A stretch of DNA of 50,392 nt from Acidimicrobiales bacterium. GTDB taxonomy: Bacteria > Actinomycetota > Acidimicrobiia > Acidimicrobiales > Iamiaceae. The notes below the pieces were generated by a model, which ran no database searches, was not told where the DNA came from, and saw only the letters and a program-made list of their open reading frames with translations. Below, in pieces: positions 1 through 8,412 of the stretch (the first letter of the stretch is position 1; each line of letters starts with the position of its first letter). The position numbers and the translations under genes were made by a program. The DNA lies in the NCBI GenBank assembly GCA_025463985.1, contig JAODBM010000079.1, forward strand, positions 1 through 50,392, given 5' to 3'.

Positions 1-1194
1 CGCGCGCAGCGCCTGCTCCATCGCGGCGTCGACCACCCGGAGCACGTCCTCCGCGGCGACCCCGGCGCGGTCGAGCGCGGCCTGCGCGGCGGCGCGGTCG
101 AGGCGGCCGATGCCCGGCAGCTCAGCGTCGGCCGGGATGTGGCCGGCCACGAGGTCCGCGTCGGTCACGGTCGGCTCGACGCCGCCGTGGCCATAGCAGG
201 CAGGCCCAGGCAAGGCTCCGGCGCTGCGCGGACCGACCGCCAGCGCGCCGCCGGGGTCGATGCGGGCGATCGAGCCGCCCCCGGCGCCGATCGTGTGGAC
301 GTCGAGCGCGGGTTGGCGGATCGGCAGGCCGCCCACCGCCCGCTCGCCCGCCGGCGCCGGCTCACCGCCGAGCACGAGGCAGACGTCGGTGCTCGTCCCG
401 CCCATGTCGAACGTGATCGCGTCCGGGAACCCGCAGGCGACGGCGACGGCGGCGGCCGCTCGCACCCCGCCGGCCGGGCCGGACAGGAGCAGGCGCACGG
501 GCAGCTCCGCACCCGCGGCGATCGGGACAAGGCCGCCGGCCGACGTCATCACCAGCACCTCCTCGGCCACGTCCGCCAGCCCCGAGAGGTAGGAGCGACA
601 CGGGGGTCGGAGGTACGCGTTGACGACCGTGGTGACGGTCCGCTCGTACTCGCGCAGCTGCGGCGACACGTCGCACGAGCAGCTGACGTCGAACCCGCGC
701 CGCTCGAGCTCGGCGGCAACGGCACGCTCGTGACCGACGTCGAGGTCCGCGTGGAGCAGGCAGATGGCGATGGCCTCGACGTCGGCCGGCAGCTCGGGGA
801 GCGACGACAGGTCGAGCGGCTCGATCTCGACGCCAGACGCGTCCAGCCGCCCGGCCACCTCGAGCCGGTGCGACCGGGCCACCAGCGGTTCGGGGCGGTC
901 GGCCCATGGGTCGTAGAGCGACGGACGGTCCTGCCGGGCGATCTCGATGACGTCGGCGAACCCGACGGTGGTGACGAGCGCGACCCGGGCCCCCCGTCGC
1001 TCGAGCAGGGCGTTGGTTGCGACGGTCGTGCCGTGCGCGAGGACCGTGGGCCGCCGGCCCGCGGCCACGAGGGCGCCGACGCCCGACCGCACGGCGTCGC
1101 CAGGGTCGGCCGGAGTGGACGGGACCTTGACGATGCGCCCGTCGTCGCCCACGACGTCGGTGAACGTCCCGCCGGTGTCTACGCCCACGCGCAT
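1..1194 (-). CDS. hyuA: Hydantoinase/oxoprolinase family protein, N-methylhydantoinase A type (3' end outside window)
   Basis: ATP-dependent ring-opening amidohydrolase subunit of the hydantoinase A/5-oxoprolinase family; the usual partner is a HyuB subunit, which is not in view. The first 398 residues are visible and the frame stays open to the window edge. Sugar-kinase-like ATPase motifs are intact: DTGGTFTD at residues 6-13, SGPAGG at 238-243, DMGGTSTDV at 263-271, GAGGGSIA at 303-310 and PGPACYG at 329-335. The ATG at 1194 gives the canonical N terminus MRVGVDTGGT and lies 7 bases after a TAGGTT box, so the mRNA is probably leaderless. The substrate (hydantoin, oxoproline or acetone-like ketone) cannot be told from this part. 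Confidence 0.9.
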   Translation of the reverse strand, partial: MRVGVDTGGTFTDVVGDDGRIVKVPSTPADPGDAVRSGVGALVAAGRRPTVLAHGTTVATNALLERRGARVALVTTVGFADVIEIARQDRPSLYDPWADRPEPLVARSHRLEVAGRLDASGVEIEPLDLSSLPELPADVEAIAICLLHADLDVGHERAVAAELERRGFDVSCSCDVSPQLREYERTVTTVVNAYLRPPCRSYLSGLADVAEEVLVMTSAGGLVPIAAGAELPVRLLLSGPAGGVRAAAAVAVACGFPDAITFDMGGTSTDVCLVLGGEPAPAGERAVGGLPIRQPALDVHTIGAGGGSIARIDPGGALAVGPRSAGALPGPACYGHGGVEPTVTDADLVAGHIPADAELPGIGRLDRAAAQAALDRAGVAAEDVLRVVDAAMEQALRA

Positions 1195-1201
1195 GGCGCC
1201 G

Positions 1202-1207
1202 AACCTA
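1202..1207 (-). promoter_or_regulatory. -10 box of the leaderless hyuA promoter
   Basis: TAGGTT on the minus strand, 7 bases before the ATG at 1194. It fits the TANNNT-N6-10-start pattern seen before many genes in this window. No clear -35 is seen. Confidence 0.55.
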
Positions 1208-1239
1208 CCTGTCCGCCCCCACCGCCTCGCCGCCGATCC

Positions 1240-1380
1240 AAACCCGAGGCAGGGGCCCACCGATCCGGTGCGTCATTGCCTCCGATTTGCCGCCAAGGCA
1301 GCAGCACCCCGCGGCGGTGGGCCATCGCCTCGCCGCCAAACCCGAGGCAGGGGCCCACCGATCCGGTCTGTCATTGCCTC
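1240..1380. repeat. Family C hairpin repeat, two copies with a 98-bp period
   Basis: Two near-identical units begin at 1240 and 1338. Each carries GAGGCA (1246-1251; 1344-1349) and a downstream TGCCTC (1277-1282; 1375-1380), with a CACCG/CGGTG inner stem that is complete in the first copy. Both lie between hyuA and the RNase H gene, which are on the same strand. A related element is at 26411-26470. Function unknown; RNA hairpin or REP-like element are both possible. Confidence 0.8.
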
Positions 1381-1397
1381 CGGTCTGCCGGGGTGCG

Positions 1398-2438
1398 CTA
1401 CGGCTCGAGGACCCAGAGGTCGGGGCCGAGCTGCTCGTCGAGCGTGCGCTGCAGCCGCGCCAGGCGCGGGTCGTCGCCGTCCCACACCAGGACGGCCTCG
1501 TCGGCGGCGCGGGCCAACCACGCGTCGCGCCGGGCCAGCGCCTTCGCCGCCGCGGCACCGTCGACCGGCTGCTTGCGCTCGAGGGTGACCACCCCCTTGG
1601 CCCGGGCGGCGAGGTCCCGGAAGCGCGCCTGCGCGGCCGGCGGCCAACGCTTCTCGGGCTCCGGGTACGGCAGCACGGCCACGAACGGCACGTCGGCACC
1701 CACCGCGGCCTCGGCCCCGGGCAGCTCGGCGCCGAGCCGCAGACCGCTCAGCACGACGAGGTCGGGGTGCAGCTGGTGCTTGGCCTCGAGGATCTCGCGC
1801 AGGCGCCGGCGGACGTCGTCCGCGGTCGGGTTGGCGTCCCAGCCGCCGAGCTCGGGTGGCTGGTGGCCGAACACAGCCAGCAGGTGACCGTCGGGGATGC
1901 GGCTGTCGCGCCGGCGGCGCTCGGCCCGCTGCTCGTCGGGCGACAGCGCCCGCAGCGGTGCCGCCGTCGACCCGTCAGCCAGCGGCGCGAGCGGGGTGCC
2001 GCCGGGCCGGTGCGCATCTCGCTGGCGGCAGGCCAGCTCGTCGACCAAGTCGTTCATCCGATCGCCGCTGTGGCCCTTGACCCAGCCGAACGTGAGGTCC
2101 GACCGGGCCCGCACCGCGTGCACCAGCGGCTCCCACAGGTCCCGGTTCTTCACGTCCTTGCGATCCTTTGTCTTCCAGCCGTTGCGCTCCCACGCGTGCG
2201 ACCACTGCTCGATGCCGTGCTTGACGTAGGTCGAGTCCGTGACGACGTGGAGCGGCCCCGGGTTGGCCCTGATCGCCTCCAGCACGGCCAGCAGCTCCAT
2301 GCGGTTGTTGGTCGTGTCGACCGAGCCGCCGCTGTCGGAACGCTCGGGCGACTCGGCCCAGGCCCAGCCGCCAGGGCCCGGGTTGCCGCTGCACGCGCCA
2401 TCCGTGTACACGACGATCGCGCCGCCGTCAGCGGTCAT
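1398..2438 (-). CDS. rnhA: Ribonuclease HI fused to a YpsA/SLOG-like C-terminal domain
   Basis: Residues 1-140 are a complete RNase HI, which cleaves RNA in RNA/DNA hybrids. The catalytic acids are visible: D13 (in YTDGACSGNPGPGG), E48 (NRMELL), D68 (VVTDST) and D130, with H123 in KGHSGD. After a charged linker, residues about 188-346 resemble the YpsA/DUF1273 branch of the SLOG (Rossmann-like, nucleotide-binding) superfamily: FGHQPPELGGW at 190-200, SGLRLGAE at 231-238, and VLVWDGDD near 320. The ATG at 2438 is chosen because it sits just before the RNase H fold; an in-frame ATG at 2468 would add ten unrelated residues. The total of 346 residues is twice a normal RNase HI. The role of the second domain is inferred only from fold resemblance. 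Confidence 0.87.
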   Translation of the reverse strand: MTADGGAIVVYTDGACSGNPGPGGWAWAESPERSDSGGSVDTTNNRMELLAVLEAIRANPGPLHVVTDSTYVKHGIEQWSHAWERNGWKTKDRKDVKNRDLWEPLVHAVRARSDLTFGWVKGHSGDRMNDLVDELACRQRDAHRPGGTPLAPLADGSTAAPLRALSPDEQRAERRRRDSRIPDGHLLAVFGHQPPELGGWDANPTADDVRRRLREILEAKHQLHPDLVVLSGLRLGAELPGAEAAVGADVPFVAVLPYPEPEKRWPPAAQARFRDLAARAKGVVTLERKQPVDGAAAAKALARRDAWLARAADEAVLVWDGDDPRLARLQRTLDEQLGPDLWVLEP

Positions 2439-2491
2439 GGCTCCCTGCGTCCCATGGGGGTCAAGCATCGCAGGACCAGCGCTCGGTGGCG

Positions 2492-3268
2492 TCAAGGCGC
2501 CGCCGGCTCGGGCTCGGGCCTCGTCGCCGGCGCCTGCACGTCCAGCGGCGTGACGCGGCCCTGCGCCAGTCGCAGCACCCGGTCGGCTCCGACGTTGAAC
2601 CGCGGATCGTGGCTCACGGCCAGCACCGTCACGCCGGCCTCGGACTGCAGGCGCGCGAACAGCTCGACCACGCCCGCGGCCGAATCGTCGTCAAGGCTGC
2701 CGGTCGGCTCGTCGGCCAAGAGCACGGGCGGCCGATTGGCGATCGCACGCGCGATGGCCACGCGCTGGCGCTCGCCACCGGACATCGTCGGCGGCTTGTG
2801 GTCCCACCGGTGGCCGAGGCCCACCTCGTCGAGCAGATGCCGGGCCCGCGCCCGGCGCTCCGTGCGGGCCAGGTGCGTCCCGAACATCGCCATCATCACG
2901 TTCTGCTCGGCGGTGAGGCGCGGCACGAGGTTGTGCAGCTGGAACACGAGGCCGATGTCGAACCGCCGGTAGCGGGTGGGCTGGTGCAGCCGGGTGACGT
3001 CGACGCCGTTGACGACGATCGTCCCGGCGTCCGCGTGGTCGAGCGCGGCGAGCAGGTGCATGAGCGTGGACTTGCCGGAACCGGACGGGCCGGTCACCAC
3101 GGCGAACTCACCCGGGGCCAGGTCGAGGTCGACGCCGTCGAGCACCGCGGTCTCGCCGAAGCACTTGGTGAGCCCCCGCACCGAGACGGCCGCGCCCGCG
3201 CCCTCGACGTGCCGCCGGGCCCGCCGGGGCTCGCTGCGCCGCAGGATCGCCGGCATCCGGTCACTCAC
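2492..3268 (-). CDS. ABC transporter ATP-binding protein, LolD/MacB type
   Basis: Nucleotide-binding subunit of an exporter or mechanotransmission ABC system. Walker A is GPSGSGKST at about 60-68, the signature is TMSGGERQRV near 161-170, and Walker B is PVLLADEPTG at 181-190 followed by SLDD, the typical LolD/MacB form. The protein has 258 residues with a basic N-terminal extension. The GTG start at 3268 overlaps the permease stop by 8 bases (GTGAGTGA), so the pair is translationally coupled; an in-frame ATG at 3256 is the alternative start. Substrate unknown. Confidence 0.9.
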   Translation of the reverse strand: MSDRMPAILRRSEPRRARRHVEGAGAAVSVRGLTKCFGETAVLDGVDLDLAPGEFAVVTGPSGSGKSTLMHLLAALDHADAGTIVVNGVDVTRLHQPTRYRRFDIGLVFQLHNLVPRLTAEQNVMMAMFGTHLARTERRARARHLLDEVGLGHRWDHKPPTMSGGERQRVAIARAIANRPPVLLADEPTGSLDDDSAAGVVELFARLQSEAGVTVLAVSHDPRFNVGADRVLRLAQGRVTPLDVQAPATRPEPEPAAP

Positions 3269-4379
3269 GGCGCAACGCCTCCAGCGGCGACATGAACGCG
3301 GCCCGCACCGCGGGATAGAGCGCGCCCAGGAAGGCGACGCCGAACGCGAAGTACAGCGACCGGCTGAAGATCGACGCCTCGTAGACGGGATGGAACACGC
3401 CCCGCAGCTGCGACAGGTGCTGCAGCACGTTGATCGCGGCCCAGCCGAGGAAGAGGCCGACGAGGGCCCCGAGGAGGCTCACCACCAGCGCCTCGCCGAG
3501 CACGAGCGCGATCACGCGCTGGCGCGACCACCCGATCGACCGCAGCACGCCGAACTCGCGGATGCGCTCGAAGAACGACAGCAGCGACGTGTTCAGCACG
3601 CCGCTGATGGCGATGACGGCGGCGAGGATGCCCCCGCCGGTGTTGGCCGCCGAGATGAGCACGAGCGTCTGGTCGGCGCGGCCGTAGTCCTTCTCACCGA
3701 GGATGGTGGCCAGCTGCGGGAACCGCTGGTCGATGGCCTGCCGGACCGCCTGCTTGCTCGCTCCCGGCACCAGCTTCACGAACCCGAGGGTGACCTGGCC
3801 GGCGACCTGGTAGCGCCCTTGCAGCTCGGGCAGCGGGAACATCACCGTCGAGTTCCCGAAGCTCACGTTGGTGCGGTACAGCCCGGTGACCCGGTAGTGG
3901 TGGCCGTCGATCACGAACGGATCGCCGACGCGCTTGTGCAACGCGCTGGCGATGACGTACCCGAGCATCACCTCGTCGTTGCTCCGCGGCGCGTAGCTGC
4001 GGCCCTCGAGGATGACGACCCCGAACCGTCGCTGCGCCGCCGGATCGAGCCCGACCTGGATGACGCCGGGATGGGCGGCGTCGTACTTCTCGAGCTCGAT
4101 CAGCGCGCCGATGGCGGCCTGCACGCCGGGCACCTTGCCCATCGCTGCGATGTCGCCCTCCGCGATGGTGCTGTTGAGGATGTTGTCGACGTGCTTCTGG
4201 GCGACGCTGAAGTCGGCGTTGCCGACCTGCAGGATGCCGGTGGCCGAGGCCTTGAGGCTGGACGTCAGCACCCCGAGGGCCACCACGGCCATCACCGCGA
4301 TCGCGACCGCACCGGCGGTGAGCGCGGCGCGCAATCGCCGGGCAGCGACGTTGTGCCAGATCAGGCCGAGAAACGTCAA
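3261..4379 (-). CDS. ABC transporter permease, MacB/FtsX family
   Basis: Membrane subunit paired with the downstream ATPase. It has a first transmembrane helix near residues 15-38, a long extracytoplasmic MacB-like domain (about 40-245), and three C-terminal helices carrying the FtsX-type stretch FGVLRSIGWSRQ, ending in SPLEALRRE. The start is TTG at 4379 (MTFLGLIWHN), with GTGAGG five bases upstream; longer in-frame extensions run into aceE upstream sequence and have no membrane-protein character. This gives 372 residues, normal for the family. Likely role is export of, or signalling about, an envelope substrate. A short intergenic region shared with aceE holds both promoters. Confidence 0.85.
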   Translation of the reverse strand: MTFLGLIWHNVAARRLRAALTAGAVAIAVMAVVALGVLTSSLKASATGILQVGNADFSVAQKHVDNILNSTIAEGDIAAMGKVPGVQAAIGALIELEKYDAAHPGVIQVGLDPAAQRRFGVVILEGRSYAPRSNDEVMLGYVIASALHKRVGDPFVIDGHHYRVTGLYRTNVSFGNSTVMFPLPELQGRYQVAGQVTLGFVKLVPGASKQAVRQAIDQRFPQLATILGEKDYGRADQTLVLISAANTGGGILAAVIAISGVLNTSLLSFFERIREFGVLRSIGWSRQRVIALVLGEALVVSLLGALVGLFLGWAAINVLQHLSQLRGVFHPVYEASIFSRSLYFAFGVAFLGALYPAVRAAFMSPLEALRRE

Positions 4380-4503
4380 TGCAGCCTCACGGTCGGTCCC
4401 AGGCCGACCGGGACCCGTTCTGAGGGTATCGGCGCGGGGGTGGCTTGTGGGGAGTTCGGGCGAGGGTGTGCACACCGCTCGGACACCAGGCACCATGGCA
4501 GGC

Positions 4504-7221
4504 ATGAGCATCGATGAGGGCTTCGTCGACCAGCTACCGGACACCGATCCGGCCGAGACGCGTGAGTGGTTGGAGTCGCTCGAAGCGGTGGCGAGCATGC
4601 GCGGCCGGTCGCGGGCGGAGTTCCTGCTGCAGAAGCTGTCCGAGCGTGGCCACGAGCTGCACTTCGGCACGCCGTTGCCGGTGCGCACGCCGTATGTGAA
4701 CACGATCCCGCCGGTCGACGAGCACGAGGAGTACTGGTTCCCCGGCGACGAGCTGCTCGAGCGGCGGATCCGTGCGTTCACGCGCTGGAACGCGGCGGTG
4801 ATGGTCGTGAAGGCGAACAAGCACGCCGACGGCATCGGCGGCCACCTGGCCACGTTCGCGTCGTCGGCCGCGCTGTACGACGTGGGCTTCAACTGGTTCT
4901 GGCGGGGCAAGGACGACGGCAACGCGGGTGACGCGGTCTACATCCAGGGTCACGCGGCGCCGGGCATCTATGCCCGGGCCTACCTGGAGGGCCGGTTGAC
5001 CGAGGCGCAGCTCGACCGGTTCCGCCGCGAGATCGGCGGCGGCGGCCTGTCGTCGTATCCGCACCCCCGGTTGATGCCGGACTTCTGGGAGTACCCGACG
5101 GTTTCGATGGGGCTCGGCCCGATCAGCTCGCTCTATCAAGCCCGCTTCAACCGCTACCTGCACCACCGCCAGCTCGACGACACCAGCGGCAACCGCGTCT
5201 GGTGCTTCATCGGCGACGGCGAGACCGACGAGCCTGAGACCCTAGGCGCCATCTCGCTGGCCGGCCGCGAGGGCCTCGACAACCTCGTCTGGGTCGTGAA
5301 CTGCAACCTGCAGCGCCTCGACGGTCCCGTGCGCGGCAACGGCAAGATCATCCAAGAGCTCGAGGCGACCTTCCGCGGGGCCGGCTGGCACGTGATCAAG
5401 GTGATCTGGGGCTCGCCGTGGGACGAGCTGCTGGCCAAAGACGTCGATGGGGTCCTGCTCGACAAGATGAACAGCACCCTCGACGGCGAGTTCCAGCGCT
5501 ACACCGTGGAAGACGGCGCCTACATCCGTGAGCACTTCTTCGGCCCCGACCCGCGGCTGCGCAAGATGGTCGAGCACCTCAGCGACGAAGACCTGCGCTG
5601 GCTGCCCCGCGGCGGCCACGACTACCGCAAGCTCTACGCCGCGTACAAGGCGGCCACCGAGCAGCGCGGCGCGCCGACGGTGATCCTGGCCAAGACCGTG
5701 AAGGGCTGGACGCTCGGTCCCGAGGTCGAGGCCCGCAACGCCACCCACCAGATCAAGAAGATGACCAACGCCCAGCTGCGCGTGCTGCGCGAGCGCCTGC
5801 ACCTCGAGGAGGAGATCCCCGAGGCGGCCCTGGCCGACGGCGAAGAGGCGCCCTACTACCGGCCGCCGGAGGGCTCGCCGGCCCACACCTACCTGATGGA
5901 ACGCCGCAAGGCCCTCGGGGGTTCGCTGCCCAAGCGGGTCGTGCGCACCAAGCGGCCCCTCACGCTGCCCGCCGACGAGACGTTCACCGAGTTCTTCGCC
6001 GGCTCGGCCAAGCAGGCCGCCTCGACCACCACCGCGTTCACGCGGATGCTGCGTGCCATGGCCCGCGACAAGGGCATCGGGTCGCGGATCGTGCCGATCA
6101 TCCCCGACGAGGCCCGCACGTTCGGCATGGACGCGCTGTTCAAGGAGTTCGGCATCTACGCCTCGCAGGGCCAGAAGTACGAGCCGGTCGACCACGCGCT
6201 GCTGCTGTCGTACAAGGAGTCCAAGAGCGGCCAGCTGCTCGAGGAAGGCATCACCGAGGCCGGTGGCCTGGCCTCGTGGATCGCGGCGGGCACGTCCTAC
6301 GCCACCCGCGGCGTCCCCATGGTCCCGTTCTTCATCTTCTATTCGATGTTCGGGTTCCAACGCGTCGGCGACCTGATCTGGTCCGCGGCCGACGCCCGCG
6401 CCCGCGGGTTCCTGATGGGTGCCACCGCCGGCCGCACCACGCTGCTCGGCGAGGGCCTCCAGCACCAGGACGGCCACAGCCAGGTGCTCGCCTCGACGGT
6501 CCCGGTCTGCCAGGCCTACGACCCGGCCTTCGCCTACGAGGTGGCCACGATCGTCAAGCACGGCATCGAGCGCATGTACGGCCCCGAGCCCGAAGACGTC
6601 TTCTACTACCTCACCCTCTACAACGAGAACTACCCGATGCCGGCCATGCCCGACGGCGTTGCCGACGGCATCGTCGAGGGCCTCTACCGCTGGGCCGACG
6701 CTCCCGAAGGCCACCACGAGCACCGGGCCACGATCCTGTTCTCGGGCAGCATGCAAGGCGGCGCCCGTGCCGCGCAGGCCGAGCTGGCCGAACGCTGGGG
6801 CGTCGGCGTCGAGCTCTGGAGCGCCACCTCCTACAAGTCGCTGCGCGAAGAGGCCATGGCCACCGAGCGGTGGAGCCGGCTGCACCCCGAGCACGAGCGC
6901 CGGCGCCCCCGCGTCACCGAGCTGCTGGCCGACTCCAGCGGACCCATCGTCGCCGTCACCGACTTCATGCGCGCCGTCCCCGACCAGATCTCCCGCTGGG
7001 TCCCCGAGGGTCGCAGCTACACGTCCCTCGGCACCGACGGCTTCGGACGCAGCGACACCCGCGAGTCGCTCCGCCGGTTCTTCGAGGTCGACGACGCCCA
7101 CATCGTCGTCGCCGTCCTCGCCGGCCTGGCCGCGGAAGGCCGCATCGGCACCGACACCGTCATGAAGGCCATCCGCGACCACGACATCGACCCCGACACC
7201 GAGGTCCCCTGGCACGGCTGA
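4504..7221 (+). CDS. aceE: Pyruvate dehydrogenase E1 component, homodimeric AceE type
   Basis: Thiamine-diphosphate-dependent decarboxylase that feeds acetyl groups from pyruvate to the lipoyl E2 of the pyruvate dehydrogenase complex. The 905 residues match single-chain AceE (about 890-900 in proteobacteria and mycobacteria). Visible signatures: HADGIGGHLA, the TPP/Mg motif beginning GDGETDEPE at about residue 237 and running to NCNLQRLDGP, and the pyrimidine-domain block with LGEGLQHQDGHS. The chosen ATG at 4504 (MSIDEGFVDQ) is preceded by a second in-frame ATG at 4495; neither has a strong ribosome site. No E2 or E3 gene is adjacent, as is common in actinomycetes. Confidence 0.95.
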   Translation: MSIDEGFVDQLPDTDPAETREWLESLEAVASMRGRSRAEFLLQKLSERGHELHFGTPLPVRTPYVNTIPPVDEHEEYWFPGDELLERRIRAFTRWNAAVMVVKANKHADGIGGHLATFASSAALYDVGFNWFWRGKDDGNAGDAVYIQGHAAPGIYARAYLEGRLTEAQLDRFRREIGGGGLSSYPHPRLMPDFWEYPTVSMGLGPISSLYQARFNRYLHHRQLDDTSGNRVWCFIGDGETDEPETLGAISLAGREGLDNLVWVVNCNLQRLDGPVRGNGKIIQELEATFRGAGWHVIKVIWGSPWDELLAKDVDGVLLDKMNSTLDGEFQRYTVEDGAYIREHFFGPDPRLRKMVEHLSDEDLRWLPRGGHDYRKLYAAYKAATEQRGAPTVILAKTVKGWTLGPEVEARNATHQIKKMTNAQLRVLRERLHLEEEIPEAALADGEEAPYYRPPEGSPAHTYLMERRKALGGSLPKRVVRTKRPLTLPADETFTEFFAGSAKQAASTTTAFTRMLRAMARDKGIGSRIVPIIPDEARTFGMDALFKEFGIYASQGQKYEPVDHALLLSYKESKSGQLLEEGITEAGGLASWIAAGTSYATRGVPMVPFFIFYSMFGFQRVGDLIWSAADARARGFLMGATAGRTTLLGEGLQHQDGHSQVLASTVPVCQAYDPAFAYEVATIVKHGIERMYGPEPEDVFYYLTLYNENYPMPAMPDGVADGIVEGLYRWADAPEGHHEHRATILFSGSMQGGARAAQAELAERWGVGVELWSATSYKSLREEAMATERWSRLHPEHERRRPRVTELLADSSGPIVAVTDFMRAVPDQISRWVPEGRSYTSLGTDGFGRSDTRESLRRFFEVDDAHIVVAVLAGLAAEGRIGTDTVMKAIRDHDIDPDTEVPWHG

Positions 7222-7291
7222 CCGCCTCGATGAGCGGGGTTGTGGGATGGGCCGAACGGCTCGAGCTGGCTTGTCCGACCGACAGCCTGGG

Positions 7292-7672
7292 TCAGACGCC
7301 TGCGGGTCCGGGACCGCCGTGCATGTAGAGGGTCTGGCCTGAGCAGAAGCTGGACGCGTCGGAGGCGAAGAAGAGCACGCCGTAGCCGATCTCCTCTGGC
7401 TCACCGAGGCGACCGGAAGCGTTCGTCGCACCGAGCGATTCCGGGTCGACGTCGTGGCGAGCGAGATCGTCGAGCAGCGACGCGGCACGGACTGCGCCGA
7501 CGGCGATGGCGTTGACGCGCACGCCCCGGCTGGTCCAGGCCGATGCCATCGAGGCCGTAAGGTTGTTGACGGCGGCCTTCGCGGCGCCGTAGGGAGCGGC
7601 TTGGGGCATGGCGAGGAGGCTGGCGCCCGAGGAGATGTTGACGATGGCGCCGGTGCCCGGCAGGGCGCCCGG
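7292..7672 (-). pseudogene. Truncated short-chain dehydrogenase/reductase (C-terminal remnant)
   Basis: The recognisable part starts near GAIVNISSG and carries the SDR active-site serine region, then the catalytic YGAAK, then the C-terminal substrate loop ending with FFASDASSFCSGQ and a GGPGPAGV tail. The N-terminal Rossmann half with the TGxxxGxG cofactor motif is missing. In-frame sequence before the breakpoint (near 7660-7680) is not SDR-like, and the TetR gene ends at 7736, so no room remains for the lost half. A 105-codon ORF from an internal ATG (7609) persists but cannot bind NAD(P). Reads as decay within a former catabolic cluster. Confidence 0.8.
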
Positions 7673-7735
7673 CGGGCCCCAACCTCGACGGTGCGCGGGT
7701 GGGACTCGCTGCCGGTCGTGGTCCGCTGAGCTCGG

Positions 7736-8371
7736 TCAGCCCGACGTGCGCTTGGCGGCCCGCCGAGCGGTCTTCTTCGCAGCCGGGCTCGGCTCCACGA
7801 CGTCGAGGTACCGCTCAAAGCCGTCCAGGACCTCGGCATGGGTCGCCGACACGCCAACGCCCTCCTCGAGGCGAACAAGCTTGGGGACGCCGGTCACGAG
7901 GAACAGCAGCGCACCGGGCGAGAGGTCCTCGAAGCCGACCACGCGGGCTGGAAGGCTCTTGGTGAGGGCATCGAGCTGCACCTGGCGGACCCGTTCCGTG
8001 GCCTCCGCGATCTCCGACCGGATCGACTTGCGGTGGTTCCCGAGCGCGAGGAACTCGGTGGTGAACGCGGCTGAGGCTTCCTCCTGGCTGTACTCCCACA
8101 GCACCCGAAGTGGCTCGTCGGGACGCGCTGCCAGCGCCGCTTCGAGGCGTAGGAGGTTCTGCCCGGAGCGGCGCCGAATGGCCGCCAGGAAGATGTCGTC
8201 GAGCGTCGGGAAGTAGTACTGGACCAGCCCCGAGGTGACCTCGGCCTTCCTCGCCACCGCCCGGTACGTGACTGCCGCGTACCCCTCGGCCAGCATCAGC
8301 CGCTCGACAGAGTCGAGGAGCAGATCCCTCGTCTTGGATGTCTCAGCGCCCACGCGACGAGCCGTTGCCAT
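7736..8371 (-). CDS. TetR/AcrR family transcriptional regulator
   Basis: DNA-binding repressor of 211 residues. The N-terminal helix-turn-helix lies at about residues 12-60 (TRDLLLDSVERLML, then VTYRAVARKAEV, then LVQYYFPTLDDIF), typical of TetR. The C-terminal ligand domain shows no informative motif; the tail is lysine/arginine rich (AAKKTARRAAKRTSG). The ATG at 8371 has GAGG six bases upstream. Neighbouring LLM oxidoreductase and SnoaL-like genes are plausible targets, and a 10-bp palindrome between those two (9369-9378) is a candidate operator. Confidence 0.9.
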   Translation of the reverse strand: MATARRVGAETSKTRDLLLDSVERLMLAEGYAAVTYRAVARKAEVTSGLVQYYFPTLDDIFLAAIRRRSGQNLLRLEAALAARPDEPLRVLWEYSQEEASAAFTTEFLALGNHRKSIRSEIAEATERVRQVQLDALTKSLPARVVGFEDLSPGALLFLVTGVPKLVRLEEGVGVSATHAEVLDGFERYLDVVEPSPAAKKTARRAAKRTSG

Positions 8372-8412
8372 GCGCTACCTCGTTCCGTCCATGCGATCAG
8401 TGTCGCAGCCCC

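Noticed and set aside
5242-7878. 878-codon minus-strand ORF across aceE
   Set aside because: It is antisense to aceE, has no family resemblance and reflects high-GC codon bias. The same applies to the other long antisense frames.
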